Assembly (NCBI GenBank): GCA_024195265.1
Contig: JAJLRJ010000005.1
Location: 15,796,036 to 15,860,035 of the forward strand
DNA: 64,000 nucleotides
Direction of reading: 5' to 3'
From: Dendrophyllia cribrosa
Taxonomy: Eukaryota; Cnidaria; Anthozoa; Scleractinia; Dendrophylliidae
Shown here: positions 33,429-44,531 of the stretch, in pieces
Layout of the letters: the number at the start of each line of letters is the position of its first letter
Numbering within the stretch: the first letter of the stretch is position 1
Program-made: the position numbers and the translations under genes
Notes under the pieces: model-generated
What the model was told of the DNA's origin: nothing
What the model saw: the letters and a program-made list of their open reading frames with translations, nothing else
The model's database searches: none

Positions 33429-33664
33429 GGCCCCGTTTACACGGGTCCGGACAAATTTTTGCACGGACGAATTTTGTTCCTAGACCACCTGTTTACATGG
33501 ATCCGTGCAAATTCTGTTACAGATTGCAGTGGTGTTTACACGGAACTTGCACACTTAGCCGTTCAAATATTCGTCCAGTTCCGCCGGTCCCGTGTAAACG
33601 CAAGGTGGAACCGTGCAAGCTTTTGTCCGTGCAAAAATTTGTCCGGACCCGTGTAAACGGGGCC
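33429..33664. mobile_element. 236-bp PIF/Harbinger-like MITE
   Basis: Near-perfect inverted ends about 40 bases long starting GGCCCCGTTTACACGGGTCC, containing GGACAAATTTTTGCACGGA on both arms. TCA flanks both ends directly (33426-33428, 33665-33667), a 3-bp duplication as made by PIF/Harbinger transposases. Internal repeats of GTTTACA and CCGTGCAA. Confidence 0.78.
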
Positions 33665-34289
33665 TCAGTATTTGTATGAATTTTTTGCGATTCTGATTTT
33701 GTCGTTACTAAAAACCACGCTAGCTATGGAAGCTAAAATCACACAGAGCGAGGTTCAAATTTTATTTACATGATAACTACATTGTCTATTTCGCCACAAT
33801 ATATACGGTACAAAATAGTATCTTCTGGCTCGCAGAAAAAATAACAGTGAGTTTCAATAAAATGGCTCTATATTTAGTTTTCCGTTCAGGTTTCTAGGGA
33901 TCTTTAATAAGAGGAAACGAGGACTTGTCACAAATCGGTAAAACCTAAATCTGAAATTCATCAGCTGTTTCCACAGTGATTTGCCACAGTCATCAAACTT
34001 CGTTCCATCTTTCGGACACTGTTTTATTTAGTTAAAAAATCTTTCTAAGCGATTGACAATTCACTGACAAAGGGACGCCGAAAGAGCATATTACATTTTT
34101 ACCACTAAATCGCCATAACTGTTGAAAAAACATAAAGCGCTGTCTGTTCGAGTGCACTATCAATCATTGACAAAACAATGCTAAAAACGCGGAGACGTCT
34201 GAACAGTAAATCGATATATGATTGAAAAATGTAAAGCGCTGTCAGGTCGAGGATAAAATAAAATATATAAAATAAACGCTTTTTTTTTT

Positions 34290-37200
34290 TCATGAATGGA
34301 CCATGGAGTACATTCCCGTGGTGTGTATCGGAGAAAGAAAGCCATCACTTGCGTCTGACAGTTGATTTACTTGTATTTCTCTGAATTGAGCTGGGTTACC
34401 ATCAACATCGTCATCTGAAAGTAAAAAAAGTTTCAATCATTTAGCGTCTTGTTGGAAACAAAAACCTACAGTCGAAAGACGCAACTCTGAGAGTACGGAA
34501 ACTGATAGGTATTCCGGGGGTATCCCTTATTTATCGGGGGTATAAAGCGGTTCTTATGAATAACGTATTTTTGTAAAGGAAAATACAGCGCAGAGTCACA
34601 TATATAATAATCCATTTTAAACCAATCACAAATAACGTTTGCAAAAAAAAGCAAGTACAAGTTACTTGCAACTGTTTTATGTAGCGCATTTGAGAAACTT
34701 TCAGTGGCTAGAATGAGTCATTTTGTCTGTTATAAAGAGGTGTTTGGAAAAAGAATGTGTACAATTTTGGTACTATACACTAGCCCTAGTTGTTCGAAAG
34801 GGGAACTATATAAAATCACACTCGACTTGTAAATAACACAATTAGTTTTGTTAACCTTTATTCCCTGGAAAAGCAAGTGTTTCACAGGATAATATGGTAT
34901 AGATCTATAGAACTTATTCATCGAGTTAAAGCTGTTAAATGGTGGTATATAATATTATAGAGATGCCAACCTCTGGAGATTGAAAATAGGGAGTTTTTTC
35001 CTGAGAGTGAAATTTTTTCGCGCCGAACGTCGCGAGCATCCAGGGGGGGGGGGGGGGTCCGGAAATTTTTTTTGGTTTTACCCTCTATAGGTGCCATTTT
35101 CTGCATTCCTGAGACCCGAAAAGCGTTTGTGAAGTTAAGATATGATGAAAGACCGCTTTTTTGGGGATTTTGGGAAAATTTGGATTAAAATCTTAGCCTA
35201 TTAAAGAGAAAAGATCCAAAGTCGCTTTTATGCGGGAGATTTGGTGACCCATACGGGAGACCGGGAGACCGGGAGATTCGTTCCGTATCCGGGAGACTCC
35301 CGGATAATCCGGGAGAGTTGGCATAAGTATAGTCACCATTTTTAATGTTACTTTATAAAACCTAAAAGACATATTTAAATCAGCAGACACCCCAAAATAA
35401 TGATTTAGTTTTGTTTAAAATTATTCTACTAGTTCTCTAAGTCTAGCTGTACAAATAAGTGTCTTGGACTGCAGATGGCCTGGATAGAAATTGGGCCAAT
35501 TTTGGAACACTCACTAAAAGTGGAAAATTCTCTTTATATCTTCCACCTAAGGTATTAAGGTAAAGGTATTAAGTTCTAATTTAGGGCAGTTTTGATCCCA
35601 AAAACATCCCATAAGCTGGACTGAGCCGCCTACTAACCATTGAGTCCGGCGGCATCTGTTTGATGTCTTTGTAAAAATCCTTCTTCATTGTAGTTTGATG
35701 GGGGTACTTTTCTGGGACACAACTGGCCAAGTGTTGGACGAATTCCAAACCTCCCTGTCAAGTAACCAGTTGACATTGTTATACAACATAACATTCAGAG
35801 TGGCAAATTTCCACGCTAAGAAAAAGACTGATGACTGTTATGATAAATGAATAAAAAAAACTTGAAAAAAATGAAACCTGACTTTTGCTGAATAACGTTA
35901 TCATATAACCTCGTTTTGGTTGATCTGTTTATCCACTGAACAAACAGCACAGCCAGAAGCTGAAGAGGTCTCACACAAGAAAGGCAAATTTGCCTTGGGC
36001 AGAGTTTACCTCTTTACCTTGGCGCAGATAATAATGCCAGCTATGCAGTTAACAAGTAGGTTTCTTCTACTTACGTGGATCTTCAACTCTTTCTTGTCTT
36101 CTATGCTCTAAATGGACATTGATGATAGCTTGGGCCTGACAAAAGAATTCCGTCAGTTACATGGAACAACCTTCCTACGGGAACTTTTATTCTTTTTAAA
36201 GCAAGATTGAAATCCTTTCTTAAAATGTAAATATGTAAATAGTGATATCATAGTTTTTATTGTCATTATGACCTTTTTCTAGTACACACGCACACATATA
36301 TATATTTTTTTCTATTTTTATTTTAGGGAAAATTGTAGAGTTGAACTTGTGTTTTCTTTTCATTAAGATGTACTTTTGTTTTTCTTTTCCATCATCTTGA
36401 ATAAACTACTTTGTTGTGTTGTGTTTTGTATGTTTTAAACAGGGATTCTGACAGGGTGCGCCGGTGCGGGACCGCACAATTCGGTCAAACCCGCACAATT
36501 CCGCACAATTCCTAAAAATCCGCACAATCCCGCACAATACTGAAATATTTGCTTAAACTTTAATTAAATCAGGTATTTTTATTGATTACCAAGATTTCGA
36601 GAAACGTTTTAGGTTATTTTCAGCCCATTTTCCTTCCAAACAATCGAGAAATCCCTCGCTTTCCTCGAACAGCTCGAGCGGATCGATATAAAAACAACAA
36701 GGCGTTCTCTTCGTCGTCCTGGGAACTAGTCTCAGTTTTACTTCTTTCCGACTTCTTACAGAATTTTTCGCGTAGCTTTTTAGTTGTCGTTTTCCAGACA
36801 TTATGTCGTTTTTCTTAGCAGCCTGTTGATATTTTTGCGAGCGCTTTCGCTTACTCTTTCAGTTTAATATGTCGGGGACCGAAGAAGAAACACCGAAGAA
36901 ATGTACTCGGTCGCGCCGAAATGAATGTCACTCTGTCTGAATTATTTTCGCAAAGAACTGATCAAGTTTGCGAATCGACAAACAAACTATTAAAGCGCTG
37001 GAACTTCGGATTGATAGGAGAAAATTGTTAAGTTCTGATCAGAATACTGGATTTTATTTTTTCAATCAAGTGAAAGACGTTTTCATTCGGGAAAATGCAA
37101 AACAAACAGTCATGCTATCAAATTACATTTAGCACGCAATTTGCATACATCTCGAGGTTGTGTTTTTGCGGCAAACTTTCGAAGAAATTGTGTGAACCTT

Positions 37201-40200
37201 TAATGGAAATTATTCACACTACATAAAATGTACAGATTTTTCAGAAAGGAACTCGCTGACAGATCGGAAACATTTTATTTAGAGGTGGTATTTCGGTTTT
37301 ACCCGATCGAGTTCATCGTGTCACGCAATGTGATTTTGTTGAGACAAATAAACTTTGGTGAAGAAAAACAGCCGCGAATTGGCGATTGCTGGGTACATTT
37401 TAATCCCCAAAGTAAAACATCCATTTGCATTTTTCATTTATGCAGAATTTCCTCCCTGTCATATTTTTCTGGCCTGGCTAGAACACTGGTGATTGAATAT
37501 TTGGTTGGTCACAGGATTGCGCAATCCCGCACAATTTCCCGCACAATCGAAGTTATTTCCCGCACAATTTGCCCCAAAACTCCCGCACAATTTTGGATTT
37601 TTTCCCGCACCCTGTCAGAATCCCTGTATAAATTGGGACAATGTCATTTGCCAGTCTGGGAAATGACAACAAGGCTATAAGCAAAACTAGCAACTTTCCT
37701 ATTAATATTAGAATTTGTTCTGAACTACTGTCATGCATTGCTGTCTTTGGCTAAAAGATAACTGAAATGACGACAAAAAAAAATTAGTGGGTAAACTAAC
37801 ACATATTTCTTACCTTCTGTCTACAAAGAATGCGATCAGGATCAGTTGACAACTCTGTACTTGCAATATTATTTTTGATTGCCTGAAATAAAGATATATT
37901 TGAGCATCTACATTAATTTTACAATCAAGACGATCTCAATCTCTGCTTTAAATTGGCTTATATTTGAGCTATTAGAAAGGGATATAATTTGTGCATTTTA
38001 GGTATGTGAAAGGGGTACCATTCAATACTAATAAACTATTAGTAGATATGAAAGGGTATGGTGTGAAAATCGGGGCTGTGCCTTTCAGCATGAAACTTTA
38101 CTGAGTACCCTCCCACCCCCTCCGCCCCCCCCTCCCCCTTCTCGGCCCCACTACCAATGACCTTGCCCATTTTTTCTTATGCATGTATTTTGGATGGTCA
38201 CTTACAAAATATTAAACTGAATTACATAGTCCACCTATTTCATTCCAATGATTCATGACTGATTGTAGCAGGAAGATAAGTGTGTAATTTAAATATTCCT
38301 AATTACCATTGACGCTGTGGACCTTGCATGTGCCGGCAGTTGTTCTTGATAGTTACTATCAGTAAAGTCAAACTCTTCTTCTGCTGGTGAACTTTTAATT
38401 CTAAAAATAATAATAATAATAATAAAGTTATGTGTGTAAACTGTAAATATCCTATTTTGGGCACTCACTTGATCTGTTTATGTAAGATAAGGTAAAGTCG
38501 CACATGAACAACATGTGGCCCACATCCATCATGGCCGGAGCTTAATCTGGTTTCAGTAGTATGAAGCAACTAGGAATAGTATTGCTACCGCCCCCTCCCT
38601 GGATGCGATGCTAGTTTATCACAGCGTTATCACCAGAGTTTTGTCACCGGTACCCATTTATACGCTTGGGTGAAGAGAGACAATGTGGAGGAAAGTTTCT
38701 TGTCTAACAAAGCAACACAACAGCTGAGACCAGGCCTTGAACCACTGTCCCCAGATCTGTATAAAAATGACAGGGGTGCCCGTCGTACCTTTTAGGGGTC
38801 AAAATTTGTAGATTGGTACCGCTTAGGGCGATAAAATCTAAAATGACCACTGTTGGAATTATTGCTGTACCTTTTAAGGTATGAGCCAAAAAAAATTTGA
38901 CAGAATATGACATGTGTTGTTTTAGAATTGGTACCTCTTAGGGGTAAAAATTATTTTGAGCCACGCCCATCAAACGAGATTCTGGTACCTTTTAGGGTAT
39001 TTTTTCGAAAATTTCCGACGAGCACCCCCGTCATTTTTATATGGGAGTCCCCCCCCCCCCCCCCCTGGGACATTCCTGTTAGGGTTGGTGTGCGCATTAA
39101 ACATGTAAGAAAACAAGCATATCTCACTTACATTCTATTTGTTAAAAGAGAGTAAATCTTTTCCATCAACAGAGATGCAGCATTAGGCTTGCAGTGGATG
39201 GTCCCCTCTATAACCTCTTTAGGAATATCAAATTCATGTCTCTGAAAAAACTTGTTTAAGAAAAAAAGGAATATCAAATTCATGTCTCTGAAAAAACTTG
39301 TTTAAGAAAAAAAGGAATATCAAATTCATGTCTCTGAAAAAACTTGTTTAAGAAAAAAAGGAATATCAAATTCATGTCTCTGAAAAAACTGATATGACAA
39401 GAGACCAATATGAAACCAAACAGATAAATTTGCATATTTGCTTTTTGCACATGCCCCTCACACATACATCCTCAAAATTTCCCACCATAAATAAACCTGT
39501 GCCTGCTATGCTGCTACGTAATTCTGGCAAAAACCCATTTTCTGGTTCTCCTGTTAAACCTTTAGCTCCCAAGAGTGCCAAAGATCAAAATTCAAGAAAT
39601 CCCAAAATATATTTCAGTTTTTAAAATATTGAAAAACAAATGGTACCATGCAAAAGTACTGCTGAAGAGGTTTCATTTGAATGGTCACATCATAGGATTT
39701 CATCCACAGTCTCAAAAGTTATGCATGGTTCAATTCCTACAGTTACTATCCCCCCCCCCGGGCAACCCCCGGGACAAAGTCGGCCCTTGTGGCCCAGGGG
39801 TGGGGAATTTTGCAAGTTGTCTGTCCTGTCCCGGGGGAAGAGGGTGGGGATAATCTAGGTGCACAAGGAATTATGGGGCAAAAATTTCATTGAAGCACAT
39901 GGCGGATGACATGACTCAACAAGCGGACTTCTTTGCTGGGAAATCCTTACAATTTGTTAGTAATTGGCTGGAAGAAAACAATTTGGCAAAGTTAAAGCCT
40001 GTATTTGAAGGAGTGTTGCCTGTCAGTGAATGATGTGAAGTGTTGGGAAGAACCGGCATCCTCAGTACACGAAACAACCCCAAGAGAGGAGCGATGAAAG
40101 CCAAAGAAACGCGAGCAATGGGAGAGATGCTTTCTGTTTTTGTAGCCATACAAGTCTAGTCCAGTCCATGTCTATTTTGTAAACTGTTCGGTGGATTTAT

Positions 40201-41120
40201 ATAATAAATATTTCTGTCTTCTTGAGAAACGGTGCAGCTTGCTGAGCTTGCTGTTGAGTGTCCCGGGGGTGGGGAATAGGACGCCAAGTGAAGAAAAAAG
40301 GGCAAATCCCTGGGGGTGTTCCCGGGGGGGGGGGGGGGGGGGGGGGGGGTAACTGTAGGAATTGAACCATACATTAGAACTACACTGCACTAAATGTCTC
40401 CATAATTGACTCTGGGAGTGAAGGGCTCATGGTGCATTCTGAGTCGATGTTCAACTAGATTGGGTATCTTTTATGCTGGTACAAACACCATACCAGATAC
40501 ACCTGATGATTACATATAATATTGAAAGGTAATAATATTCCCAATAGAGTAACATTTACAGTCAGTCAAACATCTCCATATGAACACCTTTATAATACAG
40601 ACACCTCTCTATTATGGATAGTTCACTTGGTCCCAAAGAAACCAAATTTCATAAAAATTACTCTACCTAGAATATAGTTAGAGTACAACATACAATATCA
40701 CGGACTAAGATGATACCCAAATCTTTTTATATGGAGCAGACCAACGTGGGATCTCAATGATCATCTGTCTAGAAATTTAATATAACACCTACCCTTTGAA
40801 GTTGAGACCAGTTTCCCTGTCTGCTAGGTAATGATGTTCCGTTGTCATAAGAGTGCATTTCAATTTGTTGTGGATAATACCACGAGAAAATCTCTGCAAC
40901 CAGATATCCATTTGAAAAATCCCTATTTCAAATGTAAAAAGGTTTGTAAATAAACACAAATAATTGCTTGTAAGAAAGTTCAGTTGAAAGATCGAACACA
41001 AACAAATACCTCCTCGCAAAAATAAAATACACTTCCGTTTTACCTTCTAGTATTCCTAACGGGGTGAGAAAGGTCCAAGCTTTGAATCCACTTCAATATT
41101 TCCCGTGGTAAACCGCTCAT
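34290..41120 (-). CDS. SPATA4: SPATA4-like CH-domain protein, complete 8-exon model
   Basis: Exons in transcription order (plus-strand numbering): 41044-41120, 40793-40922, 39132-39250, 38307-38400, 37814-37882, 36075-36135, 35638-35754, 34290-34414; 792 bases, 263 residues, phases all consistent. The protein starts [18 protein letters not shown], continues [20 protein letters not shown] and GNWSQLQR (the calponin-homology-like DUF1042 fold shared with SPEF1/CLAMP), then [43 protein letters not shown] and a [10 protein letters not shown] tail. This colinear match is specific to SPATA4 (human about 305 residues). SPATA4 is testis/cilium-associated; its molecular role is poorly defined. The exon 3 start is uncertain: AAG at 39251-39253 gives FFQRHEF, matching vertebrate alignment; CAG at 39242-39244 would drop three residues. 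Intron 5 holds a 1.2 kb transposon. Confidence 0.93.
34415..34960. other. SPATA4 last intron, proximal part, nothing recognised
   Basis: AT-rich intronic sequence without a recognisable repeat, between exon 34290-34414 and the element at 34961. Confidence 0.5.
34961..35327. mobile_element. 367-bp element with ATGCCAAC ends, possible 5-bp TSD
   Basis: AGATGCCAACCTCTGG at the left and the complement of CCGGGAGAGTTGGCATAAG at the right; TATAG occurs directly on both sides (34956-34960, 35328-35332). The interior has poly-G at 35042-35057 and repeated GGGAGACC. In the last SPATA4 intron. Confidence 0.65.
36140..36420 (+). mobile_element. Possible LINE 3' tail in SPATA4 intron 5
   Basis: Translation [20 protein letters not shown] then a stop resembles the C-terminus of LINE reverse-transcriptase ORFs; AATAAA-type sequence follows near 36402. 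Opposite orientation to SPATA4. Short and degenerate. Confidence 0.45.
36440..37626. mobile_element. 1.2 kb TIR element, CAGGGATTCTGACAGGGTGCG ends
   Basis: Inverted ends CAGGGATTCTGACAGGGTGC and its complement ending CAGAATCCCTG. Many CCGCACAAT repeats lie at both ends (for example 36482-36540 and 37520-37590), inverted with respect to each other as GCGCAATCCCGCACAAT. The 150-codon open frame at 37228-37680 runs out through the right end and has no known motif. Target duplication unclear. Confidence 0.75.
38480..38757 (-). mobile_element. tRNA-derived SINE body fragment, reverse
   Basis: Complement of the 30515-30830 body: CACCGGTACCCATTTATACG, TTTCTTGTCTAACAAAGC and CAGACCAGGCCTTGAACC-type motifs. 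The box A head is lost where the 38758 element begins. Confidence 0.7.
38758..39042. mobile_element. 285-bp TIR element, TATAAAAATGACGGGGGTGC family (copy 1)
   Basis: Inverted ends TATAAAAATGACAGGGGTGC and the complement of GCACCCCCGTCATTTTTATA. The body has repeated GGTACCTTTTAGGG and TTGAGCCACGCC. Copy 2 is at 59073-59365. Confidence 0.83.
39221..39390 (-). repeat. 46-bp tandem repeat duplicating the SPATA4 exon 3 acceptor
   Basis: Copies start at 39221, 39267, 39313 and 39359 (last one 32 bases). Each contains, on the minus strand, TTTTTTCAGAGACATGAA and the following bases of exon 3 plus the linker CTTAAACAAG. The transcriptionally first copy is preceded by TCATATCAG, which looks like the ancestral acceptor; the copy joined to the rest of the exon is at 39221-39250. 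Confidence 0.92.
39724..40370. mobile_element. 647-bp inverted-repeat element with an internal ORF
   Basis: The first 22 and last 22 bases are exact complements (ATGGTTCAATTCCTACAGTT... at 39724), followed inside by C-rich and G-rich blocks (CCCCGGG; poly-G 40323-40349) and paired TCCCGGGGG motifs. Encloses the small ORF 39899-40033. Confidence 0.75.
39899..40033 (+). CDS. 44-residue ORF inside inverted repeat, possible captured gene fragment
   Basis: [20 protein letters not shown] then [18 protein letters not shown] and stop. The composition is that of a real amphipathic helical protein (SAM- or death-fold-like in feel), with good codon structure and ATG context (CACATGG), but no family is recognised. 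It may be an exon captured by the surrounding element, or unrelated to any protein. Confidence 0.3.
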   Translation: MADDMTQQADFFAGKSLQFVSNWLEENNLAKLKPVFEGVLPVSE

Positions 41121-43637
41121 TTTTGTGTAAAATTCTTGTAAAATCGAGTTATTACAGACAAATTGAAGGAACCGCTAAGACTGAAGATTCACGTTACCAA
41201 GGGGATACCAAGGGATTATTACCCATGGTTCTTGTCGGCAATGCCAGTAACATCGCGGGCACAGGAACAGATTTACAAGCGGGAGGGTAGGGTGGGTAAA
41301 CAATAAAACAATAAGCCAATATCAGTGGAATTGCATTTATTTATAGCCAATATCAGTGGAATTGCATTTATTTATATACAAAGGAGTTATGTACTGCACA
41401 GTTTCGTTTAAGAACAGCAACACGATAGTGCCGCAGTGCATAGTTCGACATTTATAAAATATTGTAAATTGTTTTGTACCGCAGAGGAGTAACTTACTAA
41501 CTTGAGGGGATGGATGGAAGGGACTGGGAGAGGAGGGGAGGGGTGGGGAGGAGTAGGGGAGGGGAGGGGAGGGGAGGGGAGGGGAGGAGTAGGGGAGGGG
41601 AGAGGAGGGGAGGAGTAGGGGAGGGGAGGGGAGGGGAGGGGAGGGGAGGAGTAGGGGAGAAATCAGTTTCGAAGGCACTTGACAGGAACATTAGACTAGA
41701 AAGCAAATTTGAAATGCTAATATTGTTTTTTTTTTAAATTCAAAACAGTCCATTATAATAATTTTAGGTGAGTTTCATGATCAAATTAGGACGAGCACTA
41801 AGTGAGCCACACGCGCGCTTGTGTTTTTTTTTTTGTTATAGCTCTTTCATATAAACAACATTATGTAAGTAAGTTAAGACAATTCAAGAATCACAAAACG
41901 TGCAGAAAGTATTTTTTATTTATGGTTTGTTCGGTTTCTTACATTACGATAAATGTTTCGTGGGATTAGAAAATATAAGATATATCTTAGCAATCATACA
42001 TGGCTTATCAATCAAATTAACAGTTAGTTCCATTTTGGCTCCATTCTGAGACCTTCTGAGGGGAAAGGGGGGAAAGCTTATGCTATCTCAGTCTTTATGC
42101 ACATAATTTTATTTAATTAGTAGAATATCTCACAATGCTATTAATGTTCTGAAAACATCAATTCAAAAATACTGATAAAGGGATAGAAGATAAAATGTTA
42201 TTATGAATATAAACTTGAGAGGTTTACGCTTTTACAAAAGAGCCCCTTTTCAGATAGTACTGGTGTAGCAGCTAGGTTCTGCAATTACGTGTAAGCTTGT
42301 TTTCCGTACTGGGATGTCAGACAAACACTGAAACGTCGTTCCGTAACAAATTAAAAAATTATATAAGAAGCATGTGCTTTTCATGTTTAAAACTGTTGAT
42401 CAAAACATATAAATGGCATCACAACATAGTGCGTGCATGCGCGAGGGAAACACTCCAACCACCAGTAATTACCTGCTATCGATCGTCAGGTTTCAATTCC
42501 GCCGCGAGGACAGTTGCTTTCAACTGAAACACTAAGTTCACCTGGAATCGCTGGCTTGGAACGAATTTTCCGGAAACCCAATCGAGTTGCACGTGCTTTC
42601 AAAAGTGCAATCTCAAATTTCTGACAAGCCGTTTGCTCTAGGCAACTAAGGCACCACATCGAGAATTACTTATACAGCCTTTTAGGGTTTTATTATCGCT
42701 CTCTGCGAGCGCTACATATGAACAAAAGGTTTAAAAGTTTCACTTTATGAATTTAAAGTAAGTTCATTGTGATTTTTAAACACGTGGTTTGCTAAGGCTC
42801 GCACATGTTTGGACAGTTTGTCTATTGTTCTTGACTATTGTTTCGCCGTTGCTCAGTTATTAGCTATTAAATCAAGCGTGAATAAACAAAAAAGCTCTTT
42901 GCCATTTTTTTTTTGCCGAAGAAAAGCCTTCTAAAAGGCAAGGTGCAAAAACAGATTAATTGAAATTTAAGAAAGTATTTGTGTGCATAGGAATACAAAA
43001 TAGGTTTGTTTTGCATTAACACAGCGTCAAAACTGTCCATTTGGTGGTTTCACAGCAACACATAGTACCTAGCAAATATGTAGTTTTCGCGCTAAACATT
43101 AAATCCTCTTCAATTTGAGCCAATCACATCACGCAAAAGAAAGTAAACCACCTGCTAGCCAATCCAAACGCAGTTTGTATCGTGCCTTAACAGGTGGAAT
43201 ATAGAGAAAGGTCCTATCATAAATTTAACATTATCTTCAGCCTGAAGTAACAGGTTTCACGGTGATAAAAAAGTCTTTTGTAATCCCCCTGACAGAAAGG
43301 TTCTTTGTTTGGGAGAAAATTGATTCAAAGGAGAAATTTTCTGTTTCGGTGTAGTCAAATCGTTTCTCCCGAGCCGAGGAGCGAGTTCTCGATTTTGGAG
43401 GAAGATCTCCGAAGGTTTTTTTGGTGAGATAATTTATCACATCTTTTCTTATTGAAAGGAAAATCGCATTGTTTTCACCCGGACGTATCAAGAAGTTATT
43501 AACGTTCCTTCCAGCAACGTTGCAAAGAAGTGCGCAACGCAAAATAGAAAAGACGGTGATCTGATCGATATAGCACGGTAGATCGCTGAAAGAAACCAAG
43601 AGATTAACTGAAAAAAAAAAAAACACGCACCACGGAA
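41121..43637. other. Intergenic region between SPATA4 and the GPCR
   Basis: Holds a 31-bp exact duplication (GCCAATATCAGTGGAATTGC unit at about 41313-41376), the GGGGA minisatellite, and AT-rich sequence. It is the upstream region of both divergent genes and probably contains both promoters; no TATA box stands out. No exon found. Confidence 0.5.
41505..41660 (+). repeat. GGGGA homopurine minisatellite
   Basis: About 150 bases of GGGGA repeated, with interspersed GGAGTA. Long open frames of Pro/Ser on the minus strand are artefacts of it. Confidence 0.92.
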
Positions 43638-44531
43638 ATGGCTGACAGCGGCGAAACAAAATTGAGTTTGGAAATTACGTCTTATTCCCCGGTCGCCTCA
43701 GTAATTGCACTCTACTGTCTTATGACCATTGGGATTAATATTTTTGTGTGTTTCTACATCTACCGCAAGAGAAGCCTTCGCACATCCTGCACAGCGCTCA
43801 TCGTGGCTAATCTGGCTGCTGTAGATGTTTTGGTTTCAATCAAAGATTTGCCACTTTTAATCTCCGTGACCACAAGTGGAAAATGGTACTTTGAGGAGCA
43901 TTGGTGCCGCAGTTACGGACTTACAAATGTGATCTACATCATCGTGTCGATTTCGACGCTCGTTACAATCACAACTGAACAGTACTTTCGGATGACCGAG
44001 GGACAAAAAGTTCCACCGAGTACCAGTCGTACGATTCCATTGGGTTACATCATCGCGCACACAACCTTGTCTTACTCATTGTCTTTGTTATGGAGCAAGT
44101 ACGTGTTTATCAGCAGGAAGGCTTTCTGTGAAGTTGACTGGCCACCATCCGGCTTGAGTTTTACCCTGATCACATCATTCATTTTTCTGATTCCTGTCTC
44201 GCTTCTGATTTACAATTTCTTCGGAAACGACTCCGAAAATAAAAACAGCGAAAAGAGCAAGCTAGCTAAGATGGAGAGCGGAGAAGAGGAAAGCGACGAA
44301 GACAAAGCTCATTGCCGATTGCAACTCGCCATTACAGTGTTTTTAATCACGTGGTCTCCGTACGTGATTGAGAGTTTTTTCACGTATTCATCCGAAGTCC
44401 CCAACATTGTTGGAGTTGTGTCCGCTTTTCTACCAATCGTGACCACCACACTTATTCCTCTGTGGTACATCAAGTGGAAAAGGGAGGCAGATAGATCACA
44501 CCCAGTCATCTCATACGTTCAGAATTGTTGA
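43638..44531 (+). CDS. Rhodopsin-class GPCR, opsin-like, retinal lysine absent (intronless)
   Basis: 297 residues, single exon, ATG in good context (GGAAATGG). Seven hydrophobic segments at about 18-42, 52-78, 92-116, 133-153, 172-195, 228-250 and 255-279. Class A marks: N34 in TM1, NLAAVD with N58 and D63 in TM2, C90 and C164 for the extracellular disulphide, W239 and P241 in TM6, IPLWY in place of NPxxY in TM7. The second loop reads CEVDWPP, close to the opsin pattern. TM3 ends EQY, not D/ERY. The residue aligned with bovine K296 is I267 and TM7 has no lysine, so it should not bind retinal by a Schiff base. Ligand unknown; it could equally be a melatonin/peptide-type orphan. AATAAA at 44901 is a plausible poly(A) signal. 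Confidence 0.88.
   Translation: MADSGETKLSLEITSYSPVASVIALYCLMTIGINIFVCFYIYRKRSLRTSCTALIVANLAAVDVLVSIKDLPLLISVTTSGKWYFEEHWCRSYGLTNVIYIIVSISTLVTITTEQYFRMTEGQKVPPSTSRTIPLGYIIAHTTLSYSLSLLWSKYVFISRKAFCEVDWPPSGLSFTLITSFIFLIPVSLLIYNFFGNDSENKNSEKSKLAKMESGEEESDEDKAHCRLQLAITVFLITWSPYVIESFFTYSSEVPNIVGVVSAFLPIVTTTLIPLWYIKWKREADRSHPVISYVQNC

Larger units (their letters stand above)
39550..40430. mobile_element. Interrupted MITE of the 28772 family
   Basis: The left half (TTAAACCTTTAGCTCCCAAG to the CTCAAAAGTTATGCATGG region) and right half (TTGACTCTGGGAGTGAAGG at 40404) of one MITE, separated by the inverted-repeat insertion at 39724-40370. Confidence 0.72.

Noticed and set aside
37228..37680. 150-codon plus-strand ORF
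   Set aside because: Runs through the CCGCACAAT repeats and out of the right end of the 36440-37626 element; no family similarity.
39899..40033. SAM-domain exon belonging to ARAP or another host gene
   Set aside because: Short, bounded by inverted repeats, lacking the SAM signature residues I would need; kept only as a low-confidence ORF.
41337..41737. Pro/Ser-rich and Gly/Arg-rich ORFs
   Set aside because: Low-complexity reading of the GGGGA minisatellite.
43237..43659. 140-codon minus-strand ORF overlapping the GPCR start
   Set aside because: Antisense to the GPCR 5' region, with phenylalanine runs from poly-A; no known motif.
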